A stretch of 49,646 bases of DNA from Acidiferrobacterales bacterium (GTDB lineage Bacteria; Pseudomonadota; Gammaproteobacteria; Acidiferrobacterales; SZUA-150), in assembly GCA_947258385.1 (NCBI GenBank), contig CAMYII010000057.1, positions 1-49,646 on the forward strand, read 5' to 3'. Shown one piece after another: positions 33,661 to 41,756 of this stretch. Each line of letters begins with the position of its first letter. Within the stretch, counting starts at the first letter, position 1. The notes beneath the pieces are model-generated. The model was not told the DNA's origin. It did no database searches and worked only from the letters and a program-made list of their open reading frames with translations. The translations under genes and the position numbers were made by a program.

Positions 33661-33846
33661 TTACCGTCTCCGAGCTCTTCCGCCCGTGGAATGGCTCCCT
33701 GGACCACAACGACAGAGAGCCGCACAAACCCTGAGCTCGGAGTATATGATACGCCGTCACCCCCAGCGCCATAACGCTTCGCGCTATATAACGTAAGACG
33801 TTAGACCCCACTGCATTTGATGTCAGAGTAAACATATCCGTCTGAG

Positions 33847-34704
33847 TTAACCAAAGACAGAAATTACCACCAATCCCACGCAGATCAACGCTACCGACCT
33901 CAGCCTTTCCCTCCATGCCTCTTGCTCCTTGAACCAGAAGATCGATAACAGTGTCGCGATAACGATACCGGCATTGGTATAGGCCACGGCATAGGCGGCG
34001 GGGATCCAGGTCATGGCGTGTATGACCAGGGCATAGGCGGTGCCGACGGTGAGGCCGCCCATGGCCCAGTATTTCAGGGAGGGCCGGCAGGCCGGTTTCC
34101 AGTGGCCGTTCTCCAAGCGCAATTGAAGGCTTAGGGTGAGGAAGGAGGCTAGATATCCAATAGTAATAAAGCCTATCTTGCTACCAAAGGTCGGCAGGTA
34201 GTCCACGGCGGTCTTGTCGCTGAGGGAGTAGATGCTGGTACAGAGTGCCGCCAGCAGGGCCCAGGGGATAGCATGGCGGCTGTCCCCGTTTTGGCTGCTC
34301 AGGCTCATGAAGACCAGGCCGCTGATGCTGATGAGTATGCCCAGCCAGCCCCACAGGCTGAGGCGGTTGTCAAAAAACAATACGGTCCAAATGGCGATCA
34401 ATAAAGGCGAGCTGCGCGCCACGGGATAGACCAGCGATACCGCGGCATGGTGGTAGGCGTGACGCAGGGCGAGGAAGTAAACGGCGTTACTGACGGCCGT
34501 AATGTTTAAGGTCAGGTACAGAACCGGGTGCCAGTGTGCATCCCGCCATAGTGACCACAACGCCCATGGCCCCAACAATACCATGTGCGCCAGCAGGCCC
34601 CACCACAGGTAGTTGCACTTGGATGCTACATGCCTGGCCAGCAAGTTCCAGGTCACGTGCATCAACACAGAGCCGGCGATGGCCAGCAGGGCGAACTGTT
34701 CCAT
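33847..34704 (-). CDS. EamA/DMT-family membrane transporter at the end of the phn operon
   Basis: A 285-aa inner-membrane protein with about ten hydrophobic segments in two EamA repeats, for example LLAIAGSVLMHVTWNLLARH, AVYFLALRHAYHHAAVSLVYPVARSSPLL and ALVIHAMTWIPAAYAVAY. The ATG at 34704 starts 2 nt after the phnP stop, so it is the last gene of the operon. An upstream in-frame start lies inside phnP. Drug/metabolite transporters carry small metabolites. Here export or uptake of a phosphonate or a C-P lyase by-product is a reasonable guess, without direct sequence proof. Confidence 0.8.
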   Translation of the reverse strand: MEQFALLAIAGSVLMHVTWNLLARHVASKCNYLWWGLLAHMVLLGPWALWSLWRDAHWHPVLYLTLNITAVSNAVYFLALRHAYHHAAVSLVYPVARSSPLLIAIWTVLFFDNRLSLWGWLGILISISGLVFMSLSSQNGDSRHAIPWALLAALCTSIYSLSDKTAVDYLPTFGSKIGFITIGYLASFLTLSLQLRLENGHWKPACRPSLKYWAMGGLTVGTAYALVIHAMTWIPAAYAVAYTNAGIVIATLLSIFWFKEQEAWRERLRSVALICVGLVVISVFG

Positions 34705-34706
34705 GC

Positions 34707-35459
34707 CTACACCGAGATGGCCATGCCGTCGCGAGCCAGCTTGACCTCGGGTGGCAGGGCATCGGGATTGTCCATGGCCCAAGTATCCATTTCGTCGCTA
34801 ATGTGGGTGAGCACGGTTTGATACGGCTGCAGCGTGTTGTGGATACCCAGTGCCAGGTTCAGGTCGTTATGGTTTCTCGGTGGATTGTCCCTGGGTGGAT
34901 GGCTGCAATCGAGCACTATGATGTGGGGTTTGTGTTGTTGCAGCCAGTGGCGTGTCTTGTCCGGCAGGCCGGCGGTATCGGTGAGATAGGCGATGCGTTG
35001 TTGTTCGTATTCGAACAGATAACCGAGCGTGGGTTTGGAATGGATCAGGGGCAGCGGCGTGATGGTGAGTTTGCCCAGGGTGATGGGCTTGAGCTTGTGT
35101 AGCTTGTAAAACTGCAGAATGCCCGGGTGCTTGTACAGGTCGGCACAGCCCTTGGAATCGTTCGGACAATATACCGACATCTGACGGCCCTTGCCCCAGC
35201 GCAGATGAAACAACCCCTGCACGTGCTCGACATGGAAGTGGGTGAGGAAGATACCAGCCAGGCTGCCGGCCGGATAGCGATCGCTCAGGTCCATGAGCCC
35301 GGCGTCGATGAGGTAGCGTTGCTCGCCGGTATCGAGGACGGCACAGCAGGGTTTGCGGCGCAGCTCGGTGTTGATGCGTGCCATGGCACAACTCGGGCAT
35401 TCACAGCCATAGGCCGGGACTCCCGCTGCGTTACCGGTACCCACAAGGGTTAGGCGCAT
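34707..35459 (-). CDS. phnP: Phosphoribosyl 1,2-cyclic phosphate phosphodiesterase PhnP
   Basis: A metallo-beta-lactamase-fold enzyme that opens 5-phosphoribosyl-1,2-cyclic phosphate made by C-P lyase. The 250-aa protein begins MRLTLVGTGNAAGVPAYGC with the zinc-site cysteines (GCECPSC) and carries YLIDAGLMDL and the metal motif at residues 74-79. That motif reads HFHVEH, with Glu where the family has Asp (HxHxDH). Conservation is otherwise high (VQGLFHLRWGK, YLTDTAGLPD, LDCSHPP). It overlaps the end of phnN by 10 nt. Confidence 0.93.
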   Translation of the reverse strand: MRLTLVGTGNAAGVPAYGCECPSCAMARINTELRRKPCCAVLDTGEQRYLIDAGLMDLSDRYPAGSLAGIFLTHFHVEHVQGLFHLRWGKGRQMSVYCPNDSKGCADLYKHPGILQFYKLHKLKPITLGKLTITPLPLIHSKPTLGYLFEYEQQRIAYLTDTAGLPDKTRHWLQQHKPHIIVLDCSHPPRDNPPRNHNDLNLALGIHNTLQPYQTVLTHISDEMDTWAMDNPDALPPEVKLARDGMAISV

Positions 35460-36028
35460 CGTTGCTGTCGTTGACTGCTAAGCAGTGCAAGCAGGGCCGC
35501 ACCGGCCTCGTGCAACTGATTGTTGTTATTGATGACCTCCAGGCCTTTTTCATGGGCGATGTGGTCCAGCTGTTTGGCCAGCGCGATACGTTCTTCGATC
35601 TCGGCCTCGGTTTCGCGGCCGCGTTGTTGTAAACGTTGACGCAGCTTGTCCATGGAGACGTGTATCCACACTGGCATGATGTTCGGATACAACTGCATGG
35701 CGTGATCCAGGTAGGCGCGTGAGCCGTTGACCACTACATCCAGCCCTTGTGCCATCCAGTGGTCGATCTCCTTGCCGATGCCATAGAGCGTGTTATGGCT
35801 GTCCCAATGCATGGAAAAACAACCTTGATGCAGGCGCAAGTGAAATTCAGCGCGGTTCAAGGCGATGTGATTTTCACCTCCGGCGTCGGCCGCACGGGTG
35901 ATGTAACGATGGGCAAACAGGGTACAGGCGTCATGGGGCAGGTGCTCGCGCGCATAACGGATCAGGCTGTCCTTGCCAGAGCCCGATGCGCCGATGATGT
36001 AAAACAGCCTGCCTTCAGCCATGGTCAT
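35450..36028 (-). CDS. phnN: Ribose 1,5-bisphosphate phosphokinase PhnN
   Basis: Phosphorylates ribose 1,5-bisphosphate to PRPP, the last step that recycles the sugar from C-P lyase. The 192-aa protein has a guanylate-kinase-like P-loop GASGSGKDS near residues 12-20, then HRYITRAADAGGENHIAL and WDSHNTLYGIGKEID. Two ATGs are possible (36028 and 36022), overlapping the phnM stop by 14 or 8 nt. Neither has a clear ribosome-binding site, so translation is probably coupled to phnM. Confidence 0.93.
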   Translation of the reverse strand: MTMAEGRLFYIIGASGSGKDSLIRYAREHLPHDACTLFAHRYITRAADAGGENHIALNRAEFHLRLHQGCFSMHWDSHNTLYGIGKEIDHWMAQGLDVVVNGSRAYLDHAMQLYPNIMPVWIHVSMDKLRQRLQQRGRETEAEIEERIALAKQLDHIAHEKGLEVINNNNQLHEAGAALLALLSSQRQQRCA

Positions 36029-37166
36029 AGGCGACGTGATAGGCGCGTACGCCGTGTATCCAGACATCAGAGACCTGGGGCAGGGCGCTGAACTGCTGCA
36101 CGGCGATAAGATCTGCACGCTTGCCCCCGGCGATTTCGCCGCGGTCGTGCAGACCAGCGGCCCTGGCCGGGTTGCTGGTGACCAGCTTGATGGCAGAGGC
36201 CAGGTTGAGGTCGGACTGCTCCGGGATCCTGAACACCGAGGCGATGAGGGTGGCCGGTGAGTAGTCGGCACACAGGCAGTCGGCGACGCCGTGTTGTATG
36301 GCCTCGATGGCGCACATGGAACCGGACTGGCTCTTACCGCGCAGGATGTTGGGCGCGCCGAAGATGGTGGACATTCCCGCGGCCTTGGCGGCCTTGGCCG
36401 CTTCCAGGTTGATGGTGAACTCGGAGATATCGGCCCCGATGCTGCGCATGGTTTCGATTCTTTCAGGCGAATCGTCGTCGTGACTGGCGACGGAGACACC
36501 GGCCTGGTGTGCCGCCTCGGCCAGGATGTTCATGCGCGCAAAGGCGTCGCTGGCGGCGGCCACCTTGCGCTCGACGATTTCTTCCACCTCGTCGGCGGTC
36601 TTTTTATAGGTGCGGGTGAGATAGTCGCGATAGGCGGCCATGTCCTTGAACTGACCCTGGCCGGGGGTGTGGTCCATCATTGAGACCAGGTGCATGGCGT
36701 CTTCCCGCAGCAATTGCAACAAGACCGGCAGGCCGGTTTCATCGGTGATCTCGTAACGGCAGTGGACGCGGTTGTCTACCAGGGCATGGGGTTGCCAGGC
36801 ATGTACGGCACGGGCCACTTCGGCGGCGAAGTCGTTGTTGCGCACACCCAGTTCCTCGTTGGCGAAGGAGAGAGCGTGGTAGGCGGTGGTGATGCCGGCG
36901 ACGGCATTGCGTTTGTCGGCCTGGGCGCAGGCGAAGTCCAACGGGAAGTGGACATTGGGACGCGGCTCGACTTCCTTTTCCAGGGCGTCGCAATGCAGGT
37001 CGATCATGCCGGGCATGAGGACCTTGCCCTTGAGATCGCATTCGTCGGCACCGTTGCCGCTTTCCGGATTGATGGCGCGGATGATGCCATCTTCGATGAG
37101 CACACTGCCGTCTTCGATGATCTCATCGCCCACCACGACACGGGCATGGGTGAAATAGCTTTTCAT
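36015..37166 (-). CDS. phnM: RPnTP diphosphatase PhnM
   Basis: An amidohydrolase-superfamily enzyme that removes pyrophosphate from ribose 1-phosphonate 5-triphosphate before the C-P bond is cut. The 383-aa product begins MKSYFTHARVVVGDEIIEDG. It has the metal motif MPGMIDLHCDALEKEVEPRP, the DHTPGQGQF segment, SVASHDDDSPE and a late GAPNILRGKSQSG and CADYSPATL. ATG 37166 overlaps the phnL stop as ATGA. The longer open frame upstream is antisense-type sequence within phnL. Confidence 0.95.
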   Translation of the reverse strand: MKSYFTHARVVVGDEIIEDGSVLIEDGIIRAINPESGNGADECDLKGKVLMPGMIDLHCDALEKEVEPRPNVHFPLDFACAQADKRNAVAGITTAYHALSFANEELGVRNNDFAAEVARAVHAWQPHALVDNRVHCRYEITDETGLPVLLQLLREDAMHLVSMMDHTPGQGQFKDMAAYRDYLTRTYKKTADEVEEIVERKVAAASDAFARMNILAEAAHQAGVSVASHDDDSPERIETMRSIGADISEFTINLEAAKAAKAAGMSTIFGAPNILRGKSQSGSMCAIEAIQHGVADCLCADYSPATLIASVFRIPEQSDLNLASAIKLVTSNPARAAGLHDRGEIAGGKRADLIAVQQFSALPQVSDVWIHGVRAYHVAYDHG

Positions 37167-37891
37167 AAAACGTTCTCCTTGATGGAATTCTCTGTCGCCG
37201 CCGCGCTGTCGATGGCGACCACCTCGTCGGCCAGGCGCGTTACCAGTTCCGGGTGGTGAAAGATGGCCAGCATGGCAATGCCTTGTTGTTTGAGTTGTTG
37301 CAGCAGGTCGATGACGCTTTCGGCGGTGTTGGAGTCCAGACTGGCGGTCGGCTCGTCCAGCAACAACAGTCGCGGTTTGGCGATGAGTCCACGGGCCAGA
37401 TTGACGCGTTGTTTTTCGCCGCCGGAGAAGGTGGCCGGCGAGATCTCCCACAGGCGCTCAGGCAGATTCAGCGCCGACAAAAGATCACGAGCCTGTTGTC
37501 TGGCCTGCTGGCGATCCACGCCCAGTCGATAGAGCGGTTGTACCACCACATCCAGCGTGGATTGGCGCGGCAGGGCACGGAGGAATTGGGTAACAAAGCC
37601 GATCTCGCGGCGTCGCAAATCAATGATGCTGTGTTCATCTGCCATTGCCAGGTCGATGACCTCGCCATTGCCGCGGCGATAGAGGATCTCGCCACTGCTG
37701 GGCAGATAGGTACGATAGATCCCATTCAACACACTGGACTTGCCGGCACCGGTAGGACCGGTGAGGGCGGTGAGCTTGCCGGGATAGACCATGATGTTTA
37801 CACCGTGGCTGGAAGGGATGGCCTTGCCCTGCTCGTGCAGGAAGAACAGTTTGGAAAAGTTTTTTACCTCGAGTATGGCGTGTGTATTCAT
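37163..37891 (-). CDS. phnL: C-P lyase ATP-binding subunit PhnL
   Basis: An ABC-type ATPase that docks with PhnK on the C-P lyase core complex. The 242-aa protein has Walker A GPTGAGKSS, the Q-loop region FVTQFLRALPRQSTLDVVVQPL, signature FSGGEKQRVNLARGL and Walker B LLLLDEPTASLDS with the H-loop IFHHPELV. It follows phnK after 9 nt and overlaps phnM. Confidence 0.95.
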   Translation of the reverse strand: MNTHAILEVKNFSKLFFLHEQGKAIPSSHGVNIMVYPGKLTALTGPTGAGKSSVLNGIYRTYLPSSGEILYRRGNGEVIDLAMADEHSIIDLRRREIGFVTQFLRALPRQSTLDVVVQPLYRLGVDRQQARQQARDLLSALNLPERLWEISPATFSGGEKQRVNLARGLIAKPRLLLLDEPTASLDSNTAESVIDLLQQLKQQGIAMLAIFHHPELVTRLADEVVAIDSAAATENSIKENVL

Positions 37892-37900
37892 GGCTTTTCC

Positions 37901-38731
37901 TCACAGCGCCGAGGCGACCAGGCGCTGGGTATAGGCGTGTTGCGGGTCTTCCAACACCTGATCGGTGAGGCCCGCCTCGATGATGCGGCCGTACTTCATC
38001 ACCAGGGTGCGATTGGTGAGCGAACGGATCACACCCAGGTCATGGGTGACGACGATCATGGAGGTGCTGAGTTCTTGCTGGATCTCGAGGATGAGATCCA
38101 GGATAGCCGCCTGCACCGACAGATCCAAACCGGTCGTCACCTCATCAAGGAACAACAAGGGCGGATTGGTGGAGAGGGCCTTGGCGATCTGCACACGTTG
38201 TTGCATGCCGCCGGAGAAGTTCTTCGGCAGCTCATCCATGCGCGAGGGCAACACCTCTGTGCGTGACAACAATTCCTTTACCCGCTTGCGGATGCGGGCA
38301 TAGTCGAGCATGTCACTCATGAGCAGACGTTCGGCGATATTGCCGCCGGCACTGATGCCGAAATTCAAACCCAGGTTGGGATTTTGATAGACCATGCTGA
38401 ATCGATGGTTGCGCAACCGGCGTTGCTGGGCAGCATTGAGATCGAACAGGGCATGGCTTTGCTCGCCGTCATGGAACACCGCCTCGCCGCTGTCCGGGGC
38501 ATCATCGAAGTAAAGACACTTCACCGCTGTGGACTTGCCGGAGCCGGACTCGCCGATGATGCCGAGGATCTCTCCCTCGTGCAGATCAAACGAGACATCG
38601 TGCGCCGCCACCACGGTGCCGCAATAGGGGCAAAGGTTGGTGTCATGTTCGGGTCCGGTGGCAGTAATGCACAAGGGGCAGCCCTTGCCATAGCACTTGC
38701 CGAGGCCGGTGACGGAAAGAACCTTATCCAA
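37901..38731 (-). CDS. phnK: C-P lyase ATP-binding subunit PhnK with Cys-rich insertion
   Basis: The ABC ATPase that binds the PhnGHIJ core. Walker A GESGSGKST lies at residues 60-68, signature FSGGMQQRVQIAKAL, Walker B LLFLDEVTTGLDLS and H-loop VVTHDLGV. Unlike E. coli PhnK, an N-terminal insertion of about 25 residues carries two CxxC pairs (C18/C21 in GCPLC and C34/C37 in CPYC), forming a probable zinc ribbon. Similar insertions are known to me from PhnK of other proteobacteria. The gene overlaps phnJ by 8 nt. Confidence 0.94.
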   Translation of the reverse strand: MDKVLSVTGLGKCYGKGCPLCITATGPEHDTNLCPYCGTVVAAHDVSFDLHEGEILGIIGESGSGKSTAVKCLYFDDAPDSGEAVFHDGEQSHALFDLNAAQQRRLRNHRFSMVYQNPNLGLNFGISAGGNIAERLLMSDMLDYARIRKRVKELLSRTEVLPSRMDELPKNFSGGMQQRVQIAKALSTNPPLLFLDEVTTGLDLSVQAAILDLILEIQQELSTSMIVVTHDLGVIRSLTNRTLVMKYGRIIEAGLTDQVLEDPQHAYTQRLVASAL

Positions 38732-39596
38732 GGCAACGCTCCTTTATTGCACTGGCCGACAGCAACCGCGTGTTGCAATAGTCGGAATCGGAACACTGAT
38801 ACACGGTGTCACCTTCTTCGTTAATGAACTCATCGAGGAAGCTGTCGTCGGTACTGCAGCGCTGGCAGCGGCGGCGATGGCCGTGCTCATCGCGAAAGTC
38901 CTCGACACGAAACGGTATGTCATCGAACTCTAGCGGTTCGGCCGCAGTGTAGGGCGGCACCGCATAGATCTTCTTTTCCCGTCCGGCACCGAGCAGGGTG
39001 AGGTTGGCGGCTCGGTGCAGGCGCGGCACATCCCAACGTGGGATGGGCGAAGGGTCGATGACGTAGTGGCCGTTGATGCGGGTGGGATAGCGATGCGAGA
39101 GCGTGATCTCACCGAACTTGACGATGTCTTCATACAGTTTCACCAACAGGCGCGAATAGTCGGCCTCGCTGTGCATCTGTTTGCGCTTTTCTTCCGAGGC
39201 CTCGACCACGACCAGGGCATCGGGATAGGGCACCTGCAGTACCAGCAACTGGTCTTCGCTCAGCGGCTTTTCCGGAATGCGATGGCGTGACTGGATGATG
39301 TCGGCCTCTTCCGTAGACGCCGTGGTGTCGATGCCGGGGCAGGTCATCTCGATGAAGCTGCGCAGGTTGACGGCATTGACCGAGTCGTCCGAACCCTGGT
39401 CGATCACCTTGAGGGTGTCATTGGGTCCGATGGCCGCGAGCGTCAGTTGCAGGCCGCCGGTACCGAAGCCACGGCCCATGGGCATCTCGCGACTGGAATA
39501 GGGTACCTGGTAGCCGGGAATGGCAATGGCCTTGAGGATGCCGCGGCGTACCTCTTTCTTGGCGTACTCATCCATGAATCCGAAGGGATAACTCAT
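38724..39596 (-). CDS. phnJ: Alpha-D-ribose 1-methylphosphonate 5-phosphate C-P lyase PhnJ
   Basis: A radical-SAM enzyme that breaks the carbon-phosphorus bond. The 290-aa protein has the glycyl-radical segment AIPGYQVPYSSREMP with Gly28 (equivalent to E. coli Gly32). Near the C-terminus lies the cysteine set for the [4Fe-4S] cluster and catalytic thiyl: RCQRC, then YQC and DYC, with the final two 6 residues apart as in E. coli C266/C272. All catalytic residues appear present. It overlaps phnI and phnK by a few bases. Confidence 0.97.
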   Translation of the reverse strand: MSYPFGFMDEYAKKEVRRGILKAIAIPGYQVPYSSREMPMGRGFGTGGLQLTLAAIGPNDTLKVIDQGSDDSVNAVNLRSFIEMTCPGIDTTASTEEADIIQSRHRIPEKPLSEDQLLVLQVPYPDALVVVEASEEKRKQMHSEADYSRLLVKLYEDIVKFGEITLSHRYPTRINGHYVIDPSPIPRWDVPRLHRAANLTLLGAGREKKIYAVPPYTAAEPLEFDDIPFRVEDFRDEHGHRRRCQRCSTDDSFLDEFINEEGDTVYQCSDSDYCNTRLLSASAIKERCLG

Positions 39597-40753
39597 AGGG
39601 CCGTCTCCTTATGCTTGCGGCGGGTGGTGCGTAGACGATCCATATCCGACTGGAAGGTGACGTAGTGCGGCATCTTGTAGTGACTGGCAAAGCCCATGGA
39701 ATCGATACCGTCGATGTGCAGTAGGACGAACTCCGGGTCTTCGGACGGATTGCTTGGCCCTTCCTGCATGCCTTTTTGCAGGGCGCGATCCAGGATGGCC
39801 ATGGAGATGGCCTTCACCTCGTTGTGACCGAAGCAGGCACCGTAACCCAGGGTAAAGGTGGGCTGGCTGCCGATGTGTTGGGTAGTGCCGGTGCCTGCCT
39901 TGATGTCGGAACCCATCACCGCCTTGTCGTCAGTGGGCTTGTCGTACATGGCCACCACTTCGCATTCGGTCATCAACACCTCGCCGACTTCGACCGGTTC
40001 ACCGGTTACCGGGTGTGGCAACTCGATGGGCAGGTAACCGACACGCAGCTCGGCCACGGTGGGGTGGATGTCGCCATAGCCGCGCATATTGGAATAGGCC
40101 AGGGCCAGCAGCGAACCGGTTTCGGCGCGGGCCATGGTGGCCAGGGCCGCGGAACGCTCTACCGGGAACACCAATGGCTCGCGTGTGATGTCGAAGGCCT
40201 GCGCCTTGCCTTCGCCTTGCTTGGGTAACAGACCTTCATTGCGCAGGGCATCGAGCACCTTGGGGAAGCTGTCGGGCAGTCGATCTTGTGGCAGGTCCTG
40301 CAGCCATTGATGCGCGACCTGGCGGAATGCCTCGGGTGATTCGTCCAGCAACTCCAGACGCAGCAGACGCAGGGCATAATCGTTGCTCGGACCCAACATC
40401 TGGCCGCCGGGGATCTCCTTGAAGGCAGACGAAATGCGACGGATCAGACGCATCTTCGAGGTATCGATGAGTGGTGTCTCCGACAGGCGCGGTTGGGTGG
40501 AGCGATAGGCACGCAGTGCAAAGCCGGCCTCAAGCGTATCGCCCAGACTTTGCTTGATGGCCAGTGAGGCCAGCTCCGGGTGATAGAGGCCGCCCTCGGA
40601 GAGCACGCGGCTGTGCAGTTGGCGTAACTGGTTCTGGATGGTGGCGCTATCCAGCGGGGAACCGGCCTCACCCCGGGCACAACGCAGGTATTCGAACAGT
40701 TCTTCCGCGCCCTGGATCGCCTCGGCACCGCCCTTGATGGCAACGTATCCCAT
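39593..40753 (-). CDS. phnI: C-P lyase core subunit PhnI
   Basis: With PhnG and PhnH, PhnI catalyses transfer of ribose from ATP to phosphonate, releasing adenine. The 386-aa protein starts MGYVAIKGGAEAIQGAEELF and contains SHRVLSEGGLYH-like and GYGDIHPTVAELRVGYL segments and a C-terminal LLHIDGIDSMGFASHYKMPHYVTFQ region with conserved histidines. ATG 40753 overlaps the phnH stop (TAATG). An upstream in-frame start lies inside phnH. Confidence 0.95.
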   Translation of the reverse strand: MGYVAIKGGAEAIQGAEELFEYLRCARGEAGSPLDSATIQNQLRQLHSRVLSEGGLYHPELASLAIKQSLGDTLEAGFALRAYRSTQPRLSETPLIDTSKMRLIRRISSAFKEIPGGQMLGPSNDYALRLLRLELLDESPEAFRQVAHQWLQDLPQDRLPDSFPKVLDALRNEGLLPKQGEGKAQAFDITREPLVFPVERSAALATMARAETGSLLALAYSNMRGYGDIHPTVAELRVGYLPIELPHPVTGEPVEVGEVLMTECEVVAMYDKPTDDKAVMGSDIKAGTGTTQHIGSQPTFTLGYGACFGHNEVKAISMAILDRALQKGMQEGPSNPSEDPEFVLLHIDGIDSMGFASHYKMPHYVTFQSDMDRLRTTRRKHKETAL

Positions 40754-41304
40754 TACATTACCTCCGCTTGCGAGCTGCGCGGAATGCACATGAGGCGATG
40801 CTGATCCGAGAGGATCATGTCTACACCGAGCGGAAAGGCGCCGGTCCACTCTTCACGCTTTTCCCACCACTGCGGATTCAGTCCGCGCGGTCGTATGGTG
40901 ATGCGATCGACGATGCCGGGACCGTGTAGATTAATACTCTGTTCGCCTTGTTGCAGGTCGTCTACCTTGATCAGCAGAGTGGCACTGCGTTCGGGATTGG
41001 CCAGCTCTCCCAGGCGAGGATGGATGTGCACGGCTTGGGCACCGTCGCAAAGGACATAATCGGCCTCGGCACTCTGCGCAGGCCTGGCCTGCAACAGCGG
41101 CCAGTCATCCTCGGGTAGGAGTTGGTGTTCATCGGCCAGGCTGGTGTGGGTATCAAGCAGCACGGCCAGGATGCCGCGATAAACTTCGGCCTGGTCAAGC
41201 AGGGCTTGGAGATTGTGGATACGGCCCGGATAGGTCATGGCCTGCATCAGGTGTCGAAACAGGGCCTGTTGGGTATCCGGTTGCCAGATGGAGTGCAGTA
41301 TCAT
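40753..41304 (-). CDS. phnH: C-P lyase core subunit PhnH
   Basis: A structural subunit of the PhnGHIJ complex with a PLP-transferase-like fold but no cofactor. The 183-aa product shows TQQALFRHLMQAMTYPGRIH, the ADYVLCDGA segment, GPGIVDRITIRPRGLNPQWW and the C-terminal FPLGVDMILSDQHRLMCIPRS. It overlaps phnG by 4 nt and phnI by 1 nt. Confidence 0.94.
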   Translation of the reverse strand: MILHSIWQPDTQQALFRHLMQAMTYPGRIHNLQALLDQAEVYRGILAVLLDTHTSLADEHQLLPEDDWPLLQARPAQSAEADYVLCDGAQAVHIHPRLGELANPERSATLLIKVDDLQQGEQSINLHGPGIVDRITIRPRGLNPQWWEKREEWTGAFPLGVDMILSDQHRLMCIPRSSQAEVM

Positions 41305-41756
41305 TCATCGTCCTCGTCGGTGCTGGAGAGCAAAGAGAAATCCACGCGGGTGCGTATGAGCATGGATTGTCTGATGCGTTCCTCTTTTTCCTTTTCGGCA
41401 CGTCCCTGCGCGATGGCCTGCATCAATTCATCCATGCCATCCAGTTGGTAACGCAGGATGGCATCGCACACGGCCAGGGCTTCCACCAGTGGCAATTTGT
41501 CGCTTATGAGACTGGCGGCCCCTTCCGCACACTGGCCTTGTGATGTGGTGATGCTGATGTGTGCGCTGCTGATGGGGAATTCACCCAGGTAGAAGGCATC
41601 GTGAAAGGCACCGTCTTTGAGCTTGAGCATGCCCAGTCCGGACTGTGGCAGTGACTTGGGTGTGATCTCCCAGCCCTGGCTCAGTCGTGATGCCAGCTCA
41701 ATAACTTGTTGTTCGGGCAGGCTGGTGAGCTCGCGTATCCATTGTGTGTTCAGCAT
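41301..41756 (-). CDS. phnG: C-P lyase core subunit PhnG
   Basis: The small helical subunit of the C-P lyase core. The 151-aa product starts MLNTQWIRELTSLPEQQVIE and contains ITPKSLPQSGLGMLKLKDG, FYLGEFPISSAHI and the conserved DAILRYQLDGMDELMQAIAQGR region. ATG 41756 lies inside the phnX stop region (7-nt overlap). A longer frame to 41912 reads antisense-type sequence of phnX. Confidence 0.93.
   Translation of the reverse strand: MLNTQWIRELTSLPEQQVIELASRLSQGWEITPKSLPQSGLGMLKLKDGAFHDAFYLGEFPISSAHISITTSQGQCAEGAASLISDKLPLVEALAVCDAILRYQLDGMDELMQAIAQGRAEKEKEERIRQSMLIRTRVDFSLLSSTDEDDE

Noticed and set aside
33825-33865. CTGTCTT/TAACTCA pair as a Pho box for the DUF47 gene
   Set aside because: Weak matches, inside the 3' end of the EamA gene, and too far from the DUF47 start.
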